In this document: positions 26,501 to 32,864 of the stretch, one piece after another | How positions within the stretch are numbered: position 1 is the first letter of the stretch | Layout of the letters: each line of letters opens with the position of its first letter | From: an uncultured Bacteroidales bacterium | Lineage (GTDB): Bacteria > Bacteroidota > Bacteroidia > Bacteroidales > Tenuifilaceae | Length of the DNA stretch: 44,321 nucleotides | Reading direction: 5' to 3' | Assembly (NCBI GenBank): GCA_937926785.1 | Contig: CALBBQ010000021.1 | Coordinates: 1-44,321, forward strand | Translations under genes and position numbers: made by a program | Notes under the pieces: model-generated | The model's input: only the letters and a program-made list of their open reading frames with translations | Databases searched by the model: none | What the model was told of the DNA's origin: nothing

Positions 26501-26625
26501 AATATATATAGATCAATCACTATTCTCAAGCAAAACGGAATTTGATTTTAAAAATAGTGCTAACCACTAATAATTATCACATTTCGTTTTTCTGAACAAC
26601 AATCAAAATTAAATCTGCCAGGAAT

Positions 26626-26657
26626 TTTGTTTTATTAAATACTTTTTATATCATTGC
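26626..26657 (+). promoter_or_regulatory. Promoter of the tandem leader-aro operon (-33 and -7)
   Basis: TTTG at 26626-26629, a 19-bp spacer, and TATCATTGC at 26649-26657 (one mismatch to TAnnTTTGC). Transcription would start near 26664, about 15 nt before the first leader ORF. The 125 nt between the chemoreceptor stop and this promoter are AT-rich and otherwise empty. Confidence 0.6.
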
Positions 26658-26678
26658 AATGTAATAGCACTTGACATA

Positions 26679-26759
26679 ATGGAACACCTCAACAACAATT
26701 TCTTTTATTGCTACTACTTCTACTTCAGCAAGTGGATGCGGGGGAACTGTTGTAATTAA
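26679..26759 (+). CDS. Leader peptide 1 of the aromatic operon (26 residues, Phe/Tyr-rich)
   Basis: The ORF begins MEHLNNN and residues 8-16 read FFYCYYFYF, 8 aromatic of 9 (4 Phe, 4 Tyr). Trp19 follows, and the peptide ends near GNCCN before TAA at 26757-26759. It begins about 15 nt after the inferred transcription start. A peptide with this composition just upstream of a terminator and an aromatic biosynthesis operon is the hallmark of ribosome-mediated attenuation: with scarce charged tRNA-Tyr or tRNA-Phe the ribosome stalls in the run. The segment GCGGGG at 26738-26743, inside the ORF after the aromatic run, can pair with CCCCGC at 26791-26796, the 5' arm of the terminator, forming an antiterminator. 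A ribosome at the Trp codon or at the stop codon would cover GCGGGG, so Trp is probably not sensed. Confidence 0.85.
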   Translation: MEHLNNNFFYCYYFYFSKWMRGNCCN

Positions 26760-26788
26760 TTTTAAAATAAACACAAACACAATAAACC

Positions 26789-26816
26789 AGCCCCGCCAAA
26801 GCGGGGCTTTTTTTTT
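26789..26816 (+). terminator. Attenuator 1: intrinsic terminator after leader peptide 1
   Basis: AGCCCCGC and GCGGGGCT form a perfect 8-bp stem with loop CAAA, followed by eight more T. Its 5' arm is shared with the alternative pairing to 26738-26743. It lies 29 nt after the leader stop codon, the usual attenuator distance. Confidence 0.9.
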
Positions 26817-26848
26817 GGAGAAAAAAGTAAAAAAAGGAACAGCAGGAT

Positions 26849-26905
26849 ATGGTAAAACATAACAAATACTTCTACTTCTATTATTACTACTACTTCCCCA
26901 CCTGA
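26849..26905 (+). CDS. Leader peptide 2 of the aromatic operon (18 residues, ten aromatic codons in a row)
   Basis: The ORF reads MVKHNKYFYFYYYYYFPT and stops at TGA 26903-26905. Residues 7-16 are ten consecutive aromatic residues (7 Tyr, 3 Phe), far beyond chance. A purine-rich AAGGAA at 26834-26839 and AGGA at 26844-26847 can serve as ribosome-binding sites. It begins 33 nt after terminator 1 and is followed by a second hairpin at 26940-26969. GGGCT at 26906-26910, directly after its stop codon, can pair with AGCCC at 26945-26949 in that hairpin's 5' arm, a weaker (5-bp) antiterminator than in unit 1. It appears to sense mainly charged tRNA-Tyr. Confidence 0.85.
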   Translation: MVKHNKYFYFYYYYYFPT

Positions 26906-26939
26906 GGGCTGGATCATCTATTACTTAATAGCGTTTTAG

Positions 26940-26969
26940 AGGAAAGCCCCGGGTAAACGGGGCTTTCCT
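26940..26969 (+). terminator. Attenuator 2: hairpin after leader peptide 2
   Basis: AGGAAAGCCCCG and CGGGGCTTTCCT form a perfect 12-bp stem with loop GGTAAA. The tail ATTATCAAC has few T, so termination would be weaker or depend on the T-rich 3' arm. The core AGCCCCG/CGGGGCT is the same as in attenuator 1. It ends 50 nt before tyrA. Confidence 0.7.
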
Positions 26970-27019
26970 ATTATCAACAACAGCTACTGCCTAATGAAAA
27001 ACATCCAAAACAATGAGCC

Positions 27020-27937
27020 ATGACCAATCATAATCTAACTGCAGTGACCCTTGACAAAATGAGCGTAGGCATTGTAGGACTGGGACAAATAGGGACGTCA
27101 ATTGGATGGGGCTTAAAGGGAAAAGTAAAGTCGGTAGTGGGATTCGACACCAATGATGAGAACATCCAATACTGCCTACAAAACGGGATAGTAGATGGCT
27201 ACTGCTCCATTGAATCGATAAGTCAAACAGCAAACCTGGCAATAATTGCCACACCCGTCGATAGCATTGGACTAATTATACGCAAGCTACTCAATGCCCA
27301 GAAGGGGGGATTAATTATAACCGATGTGGGTTCCACTAAAAGGGAGATATTGCAAATGGTAAAAGGGCAGCCGCACCGGAGTAACTATGTTGCCTCTCAC
27401 CCCATGGCCGGGAACACGGGAAGTGGCCCAAAGAGTGCATCGGAATACCTATTCGTAAATAAAAACGTTTTCATCTGCGATAGCCATAACTCCTCAGACT
27501 ATGCACTAACTTTGGTTTGTAGCCTATGGCAGAAACTTGGTGCCAAAATCTACTGCATCGATTCCGCCAAGCACGATGAGATAGTTTCGGCCGTTTCACA
27601 CATTCCGCAACTCCTATCCTACTCGCTTGCACATATGATGGCCGTAAAAGGCTTTGACGATGACGAATGGAGTAATGCCGCATCGAGCGGGTTTAATTCA
27701 ATGACGCGTCTTGCCAAGAGCGAAGCCAAAATGTGGATCCCCATTTTTTACCAGAATAAAGGTAATATACTTCGCGATATAAGGATGCTCATGCATGAGT
27801 TAGCCCACCTGGAAGAGGCCATTAGCAAACACAACTCTGAAGTACTAGCCGATTTCATCAGCAAAGCCAACACCGTTAGAGAAAAATTCGATAACAAACA
27901 AATAAAAATGCCAGAAACCTATGAAACGCATGAATGA
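27020..27937 (+). CDS. tyrA: Prephenate dehydrogenase (first structural gene of the aromatic operon)
   Basis: 305 residues from ATG 27020; an internal ATG at 27059 (MSVGIVGLGQIG) is an alternative start and would look more like other TyrA N-termini. The NAD(P)-binding Rossmann motif is GIVGLGQIGTSIGWGL. VASHPMAGNTGSGP contains the conserved His-Pro-Met-Ala-Gly active-site segment, and the C-terminal half is the all-helical dimerisation domain (SHIPQLLSYSLAHMM, ASSGFNSMTRLA). It oxidatively decarboxylates prephenate to 4-hydroxyphenylpyruvate, the step committed to tyrosine. Placement directly behind the Tyr/Phe-rich leaders fits end-product control. Its last 17 nt overlap the DAHP synthase gene. 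Confidence 0.93.
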   Translation: MTNHNLTAVTLDKMSVGIVGLGQIGTSIGWGLKGKVKSVVGFDTNDENIQYCLQNGIVDGYCSIESISQTANLAIIATPVDSIGLIIRKLLNAQKGGLIITDVGSTKREILQMVKGQPHRSNYVASHPMAGNTGSGPKSASEYLFVNKNVFICDSHNSSDYALTLVCSLWQKLGAKIYCIDSAKHDEIVSAVSHIPQLLSYSLAHMMAVKGFDDDEWSNAASSGFNSMTRLAKSEAKMWIPIFYQNKGNILRDIRMLMHELAHLEEAISKHNSEVLADFISKANTVREKFDNKQIKMPETYETHE

Positions 27938-29021
27938 AAAGGGCTCAAGGGGGGAAGCTGATAAAAGTGGGTTTTGCTCACCCCTAATAGTTGCAGGGCC
28001 CTGCAGTGCCGAATCGCCCGAGCAGTTACTCAATGTGGCACAAGAACTTAAATCCATAGGAAAAGTTTGCTATTTGCGGGCAGGAGTATGGAAACCACGC
28101 ACTTCGCCAAACTCATTTGAGGGTCATGGGATTGAGGCCCTCAAATGGCTGAAGGAAGTTAAGCAGGAAGTAGGAATACCCTTTGCCACTGAAGTGGCAA
28201 CCGAGAAGCACGTTTATGAGGCACTTAAATACGGTGCCGACCTGCTCTGGATTGGCGCTCGTACAGTCTCCAATCCCTTTGCAGTCCAGGAAATAGCATC
28301 GGCATTACGGGGTGTTCAGATACCAGTAATGGTGAAAAACCCGCTAAGCCCTGACCTTAAGCTTTGGGAAGGTGCCATTAAACGTTTGCAGATGGTAGGA
28401 ATCAACGATATAGGTGCCATTCATAGGGGGTTCACCACGTGGCATTCATCGCCATTCCGCAATAGCCCATTGTGGGAGGTTGGCCTGCAGCTAAAAGCGC
28501 TTAACCCCAACATAAAAGTGATTAGTGACCCCAGCCATATCGGAGGCGATTGGAAGTATGTGGAATTACTATCGAACAGGGCGATAAGCCTTGGCTTTGA
28601 TGGGCTAATGGTTGAAGTTCATCCCAGCCCTGGTGATGCGCTTAGCGATGCCAACCAACAGCTTACGCCTGCACAATTTAGAGTAATGCTAAAAAACCTG
28701 TTCGATCCGAATGGATTTAAAACAGACCTTATGCTGGAACTCCGTACAGAGATTGATGCAATGGACGAACTCCTGGTTTGGGCGCTATCGCAACGAATGG
28801 CCATTGCCTCGGAAATTGCAAGGGTAAAAGTAAAAAGGGGTCAGAATATAGTTCAACCAGACCGTTGGCAAGAAGTTTTAAAAAGGGTTGTTGGTAAAGG
28901 CAGCGAAATGGGACTGAGGAGCGAATTTTTGAAAAAGCTTTTTAATAGTATTCATCGTGAATCGCTTCAACAACAGGAGGTAACCATTGGGGAAAAATCG
29001 GAAATGACAAAATTTAGTTAA
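27921..29021 (+). CDS. Bifunctional 3-deoxy-7-phosphoheptulonate synthase / chorismate mutase
   Basis: 366 residues. Residues ~20-265 are a type I-beta (KDO8P-like) DAHP synthase: VAGPCSAESPEQ, LRAGVWKPRTSPNSFEG, GARTVSNPFAVQE, VMVKNPLSPDL, ISDPSHIGGDW and MVEVHPSPGDALSD. The C-terminal ~95 residues are an AroQ-type chorismate mutase (LRTEIDAMDELLVWALSQRMAIASEIARVK). It thus catalyses both the first step of the shikimate pathway and the chorismate-to-prephenate step; fused mutase domains in this family commonly mediate prephenate/chorismate feedback on the synthase, which is inferred here. The ATG lies inside tyrA, indicating translational coupling. Confidence 0.95.
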   Translation: MKRMNEKGSRGEADKSGFCSPLIVAGPCSAESPEQLLNVAQELKSIGKVCYLRAGVWKPRTSPNSFEGHGIEALKWLKEVKQEVGIPFATEVATEKHVYEALKYGADLLWIGARTVSNPFAVQEIASALRGVQIPVMVKNPLSPDLKLWEGAIKRLQMVGINDIGAIHRGFTTWHSSPFRNSPLWEVGLQLKALNPNIKVISDPSHIGGDWKYVELLSNRAISLGFDGLMVEVHPSPGDALSDANQQLTPAQFRVMLKNLFDPNGFKTDLMLELRTEIDAMDELLVWALSQRMAIASEIARVKVKRGQNIVQPDRWQEVLKRVVGKGSEMGLRSEFLKKLFNSIHRESLQQQEVTIGEKSEMTKFS

Positions 29022-29026
29022 CTTTG
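29019..29026 (+). promoter_or_regulatory. Possible internal promoter before aroB
   Basis: TAACTTTG is an exact TAnnTTTG that overlaps the stop codon of the preceding gene, 20 nt before the aroB ATG, in the one true gap (25 nt) of the upper operon. No -33 is evident. It could give attenuation-independent basal expression of aroB-aroC. Confidence 0.4.
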
Positions 29027-29046
29027 GCAGAGGGAAAACAAGAAAA

Positions 29047-30084
29047 ATGGAAACCATTGAAGTCAAAGGGAAGAATGGTAATTCAACCATAGTTATTGAT
29101 GAAAGCTTTGAGGATGTTGTAAAATATCTTCCCCCAAAAAAAGAATTGTTCATAATAACCGATAAAAACGTTGAAAATCTCTACTCCGATAGTTTTCCCA
29201 AATCGCCAGTTTATTCGATAACACCCGGCGAAGCATCAAAGCAGCTTATGTATATCGAAGATATCTACCGCTGGTTGCTGCACAACAATGCCGATAGGAA
29301 CGCCTTTATACTTGGCATAGGTGGAGGTGTGGTTTGCGATATTGCAGGCTTTGTGGCATCAACCTACATGCGCGGGGTGGAGTTTGGTTTTGTTTCAACA
29401 AGCTTACTCTCGCAGGTAGATGCCAGCGTAGGCGGGAAAAATGGGGTTGACCTGGATGGCTACAAAAACATCATTGGTACTTTTAACCAACCGCGTTTTG
29501 TACTCTGCGATACAAGCATGTTGCAAACCCTGCCCCATGAAGAACTTATCAACGGATTCGCCGAGATGATAAAGCACGCACTGATTTCCAGCCCATCGCT
29601 CTTTGAACGCCTTGAAACCGATTCCGATAAGCTACTATCGTTAAAACATAGCCTGCTCACATGGCATATTGCTGAATCGGTAAAGGTGAAAGCAAAAATT
29701 GTTTCGGCCGATGAACGCGAAGCCGGAATTCGAAAGCTGCTCAACTTTGGCCATACATGGGGGCATGCATTAGAAAAGGTTACCGGGATATCGCATGGAA
29801 AAGCCGTAAGCCTGGGAATGGAATTTGCCAGCAGGATATCCATGGAAAGAAGAATAATCAGCTCCAGAGATTACCTGAGGATAGTTAATCTGCTAAAATC
29901 CTATGGCCTGCCAACATGTATGAACATAAACCCATCCATTGTATTCAACGCCATGACTAAAGATAAAAAACGAACCAATGATAGCATTGATTTCATCTTA
30001 CTGGAAGGGATAGGTGCGCCGGTTATTGAAAAAGTTGCAATTAGCGAGCTGGAGAACCTCATTCAGCCAAAAGGTAAAGCATGA
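29047..30084 (+). CDS. aroB: 3-dehydroquinate synthase
   Basis: 345 residues. It converts DAHP to 3-dehydroquinate with NAD and a divalent metal. Key segments are LGIGGGVVCDIAGFVASTYMRGV (nucleotide binding), STSLLSQVDASVGGKNGVDLDGYKNIIGTFNQP (active site), FAEMIKHALI with the metal Glu, and RKLLNFGHTWGHALEK supplying two His. It overlaps aroD by 4 nt (ATGA), so translation is coupled. Confidence 0.97.
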   Translation: METIEVKGKNGNSTIVIDESFEDVVKYLPPKKELFIITDKNVENLYSDSFPKSPVYSITPGEASKQLMYIEDIYRWLLHNNADRNAFILGIGGGVVCDIAGFVASTYMRGVEFGFVSTSLLSQVDASVGGKNGVDLDGYKNIIGTFNQPRFVLCDTSMLQTLPHEELINGFAEMIKHALISSPSLFERLETDSDKLLSLKHSLLTWHIAESVKVKAKIVSADEREAGIRKLLNFGHTWGHALEKVTGISHGKAVSLGMEFASRISMERRIISSRDYLRIVNLLKSYGLPTCMNINPSIVFNAMTKDKKRTNDSIDFILLEGIGAPVIEKVAISELENLIQPKGKA

Positions 30085-30737
30085 ATTTGACACGACCTGA
30101 CATATGTGTAAGCCTTGGGGGCATCCCGTACCAAGAGTTAAAAACACTTTTGCCCAGCTTTCCATTGGCTGAAATTAGAATGGATTTGCTCAACCTTAAC
30201 AGTTCAGAAATTCAGCAAATATTTGCATCGCACCCTAATCTTATTGCTACCTATCGGTCAAACAATCCAGAGGAGGATCACTCTGGAGTACTTATCAACG
30301 CAATAAATGCAGGCGCAGCATGGGTAGATATAGATATTGAAACCCCGAATGAAATAGCACAGAGAATAATATCCACTGCTCACGCCAGACAGTGCAAAGT
30401 TATCGTATCGTTCCACAACTTTCAGGCTACACCACCACGACCAGAACTACTTGGTATTATAAATAGGGCTCAGTGCTATAGCCCTGAAATAATAAAACTT
30501 GCCTGTATGGCAAACAGCTACGGCGATTGTTCCAGAATACTCTCGCTTTACGAAGAATTTTCAAATATTCTGGCTTTTTGCATGGGGCCACTGGGAACTA
30601 TTACCCGTATTGCAGCTCCTATACTTGGCTCGCCGTTCACCTTCGCCAGCTTGCCGGAGAAAGAAACTGCACCTGGCCAGGTCAACTACATTCAACTTAA
30701 CAACCTGCTAAATGCCATAAAACCTCTTTATGTATGA
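30081..30737 (+). CDS. aroD: 3-dehydroquinate dehydratase, type I
   Basis: 218 residues, in the range for the class I Schiff-base enzyme. It dehydrates 3-dehydroquinate to 3-dehydroshikimate. The catalytic set is visible: Glu in AEIRMDLL, His in VIVSFHNF and the Schiff-base Lys in IIKLACMA; the C-terminal GPLGTITRIAAPILGSPFTFAS is also typical. It overlaps both neighbours by 4 nt. Many Bacteroidota use the type II AroQ dehydratase, so the type I class and its location in the operon are worth noting. Confidence 0.93.
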   Translation: MNLTRPDICVSLGGIPYQELKTLLPSFPLAEIRMDLLNLNSSEIQQIFASHPNLIATYRSNNPEEDHSGVLINAINAGAAWVDIDIETPNEIAQRIISTAHARQCKVIVSFHNFQATPPRPELLGIINRAQCYSPEIIKLACMANSYGDCSRILSLYEEFSNILAFCMGPLGTITRIAAPILGSPFTFASLPEKETAPGQVNYIQLNNLLNAIKPLYV

Positions 30738-31651
30738 GAACCTATGCAGTTTTTGGCAATCCTATCCTACACAGTAAAAGCCCACAACTTTTCAACCATT
30801 CATTTCAAGCCCTGAATATTGAAGCTTTTTATACTCGCATTCGTCCGCTATCGGGTGCTGATTTAACCAGTATCATTCTAAAACTCAACATTAACGGGGC
30901 AAACATAACCACCCCATTTAAAGAGGAAGTAATAGAATATTTGAACGATATTGATACCGATGCGCTTGCCATCAATGGGGTGAATACCATTTTGAATCGG
31001 AACGGGAAACTCATCGGTTACAATACCGACCATATCGGGGTAACCCAATCGATTGCGGAAGTAGGAATAAAAATAAAGGGCAGTGATGTTCTTGTACTGG
31101 GAGCAGGGCCTGCAGCAGCTGCTGCCGCTTATGGACTTCGCAACCAGGGAGCCAACGTTTACCTTGCAAACCGCACCACGGAAAAAGCTCTAAGGACCAG
31201 TAAAAAGCTGAACGTGGAGCATATTCAACTTAATGAACTAAACAAACATCTAAACCATTTTGACGTTATAGTATCAGCCCTGTTTCCAGAAGCTAACCCT
31301 TTGGAGGGGGTAAAAATTCCGGAAGGTATTACACTACTCGATGCCAACTACAGGCCTTCAGTGTTAGGCGACTATGTAAGAGGCTTTGGCTGCAAGGTAA
31401 TCAGCGGGAAACGATGGCTTATACATCAGGCTATGGCGTCGTTTAAAATATTTACCGGAATGGAAACTAACGTTCAACTCATGGACGATGCTTTTGAAAA
31501 AAAGATTGACAGAAACATCTTGAAAGCGGAATGGCTACAACGTTTAGATTCGGAAATTACAGAGCACCACGATATTCTTATATCGGCCACAAGTGAGAAT
31601 GAATACAAGCAAATGTTAAATGAAGAAATTAGTAAAACCTTCGGCTGTTAA
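30734..31651 (+). CDS. aroE: Shikimate dehydrogenase with unusual C-terminal extension
   Basis: 305 residues. The substrate-binding domain has YAVFGNPILHSKSPQLFN and GANITTPFKEEV (catalytic Lys), then INGVNTI and YNTDHIGV (catalytic Asp); the NADP domain has VLVLGAGPAAAAAAYGL and VYLANRT. The normal fold ends near WLIHQAMASFKIFTG at residue 242. A further 63 residues follow, against about 10-20 in ordinary AroE, highly charged and helical (RNILKAEWLQRLDSEITEHHDILIS) and with no P-loop, so this is not a fused shikimate kinase. The last 32 nt overlap aroA. It reduces 3-dehydroshikimate to shikimate. The extension is of unknown function. Confidence 0.93.
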   Translation: MRTYAVFGNPILHSKSPQLFNHSFQALNIEAFYTRIRPLSGADLTSIILKLNINGANITTPFKEEVIEYLNDIDTDALAINGVNTILNRNGKLIGYNTDHIGVTQSIAEVGIKIKGSDVLVLGAGPAAAAAAYGLRNQGANVYLANRTTEKALRTSKKLNVEHIQLNELNKHLNHFDVIVSALFPEANPLEGVKIPEGITLLDANYRPSVLGDYVRGFGCKVISGKRWLIHQAMASFKIFTGMETNVQLMDDAFEKKIDRNILKAEWLQRLDSEITEHHDILISATSENEYKQMLNEEISKTFGC

Positions 31652-32858
31652 AGGAACTATCCATTCACCTGCATCTAAAAGTATATCGCAACGCGCCATT
31701 GCATTGGCATGCCTGACAAGTGGCGAATCAACCATATATAATGCAGGCGAAAGCAACGACACCCTGGCCGCCATAAGGGTTTGCGAAAAGATGGGAGCAA
31801 AAATCTCGGGTAATGGTGAAGCATTGACTGTTCATGGCAACTTGCAAGCACCCAACGGCATACTTCATTGCGGCGAATCGGGGCTGAGTATCAGAATGTT
31901 TTCGGCACTAGCCTCAATTTTTGATAAGCCGGTTACCCTTACAGGAACCGGCTCGCTAATCACGCGCCCAATGGGCATGGTAGAAGATGGGCTTGTGCAG
32001 CTTGGCGCAAAATGCGAAACAAACAATGGTTTACTGCCAATAACCGTTCATGGCCCCATAAAAGGGGGATTTGCCAGGGTAAACGGGGCTGAAAGTTCTC
32101 AAGCTATTACCGGTTTACTTATGGCTGCGCCATTTGCCCAGCACGATGTTACCCTTCAGGTCGAAAACCTGAGCAGCAGACCCTATGTCGATCTAACTCT
32201 TCAGGTTATTCGCGAATTCGGCGTAGCTGTTGAGCAGCTGCCCAATGACACTTTTCGCATTAAATCAAATCAGAGTTACACACCACGCGAATATAATGTT
32301 GAAGGAGACTGGAGCGGGGCAGCCTTTATGCTCGTTGCCGGAGCTGTTGCCGGTGAAGTTGAAGTGACCAACCTGAACCCTAAATCGCTTCAGGCCGACA
32401 GGGCAATTCTCGAGGCGTTGATGCACGCGGGTGCATACATATCCATCCGCGAGAACAGTGTTGCAGTAAAAAAAGATAAACTTGAAGCCTTCGATTTCGA
32501 TGCCCGCAACTGCCCCGACCTTTTCCCCCCGCTGGTTGCACTGGCTGCAAGCTGTAAAGGTCAATCCAAAATTCTTGGTGTAAGCCGCTTGAAAGGGAAA
32601 GAATCGGATAGGGCAGCAACCCTTCAACAGGAATTTGCCAAGCTGGGCGTTAACATCGAAATAACGGGAGATTTAATGCTAGTAAAGGGCTCACCCATTC
32701 TAAGTGCATCAGTATCTTCCCAAGGCGACCATCGAATTGCTATGGCATGCGCCGTTGCCGCCCTGACTGCAAACGGGGATGTTGAGATTGATGGAGCAGA
32801 GGCAGTTAACAAATCATACCCGGATTTCTTCGAACATCTTTCAAGAATTCAACAATAA
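31620..32858 (+). CDS. aroA: 3-phosphoshikimate 1-carboxyvinyltransferase (EPSP synthase)
   Basis: 412 residues. It joins shikimate 3-phosphate and PEP. Visible landmarks: SPASKSISQRA (Lys/Ser/Arg of the substrate site), GESSQAITGLLMAAP-like S3P-binding segment, NVEGDWSGAAFML, CPDLFPPLVALAA with the catalytic Asp, RLKGKESDR, and GDHRIAMACAVAAL. The PEP/glyphosate loop reads CGESGLSIRMF where E. coli has GNAGTAMRPL: by eye, positions equivalent to Thr97 and Pro101 are Leu and Met. Changes at these two positions are known to lower glyphosate binding in other enzymes, so this enzyme may be naturally tolerant. It overlaps aroE by 32 nt. Confidence 0.95.
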   Translation: MKKLVKPSAVKGTIHSPASKSISQRAIALACLTSGESTIYNAGESNDTLAAIRVCEKMGAKISGNGEALTVHGNLQAPNGILHCGESGLSIRMFSALASIFDKPVTLTGTGSLITRPMGMVEDGLVQLGAKCETNNGLLPITVHGPIKGGFARVNGAESSQAITGLLMAAPFAQHDVTLQVENLSSRPYVDLTLQVIREFGVAVEQLPNDTFRIKSNQSYTPREYNVEGDWSGAAFMLVAGAVAGEVEVTNLNPKSLQADRAILEALMHAGAYISIRENSVAVKKDKLEAFDFDARNCPDLFPPLVALAASCKGQSKILGVSRLKGKESDRAATLQQEFAKLGVNIEITGDLMLVKGSPILSASVSSQGDHRIAMACAVAALTANGDVEIDGAEAVNKSYPDFFEHLSRIQQ

Positions 32859-32864
32859 TAAGCC

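Noticed and set aside
26994..27023. Third small ORF (MKNIQNNEP) before tyrA as a further leader peptide
   Set aside because: It has only nine codons with no aromatic residue and no following hairpin, and overlaps the tyrA start codon.
31463..31651. aroE C-terminus as a fused shikimate kinase
   Set aside because: The 63 residues contain no P-loop (GxxGxGK) and are too short for a kinase domain of about 170 residues.
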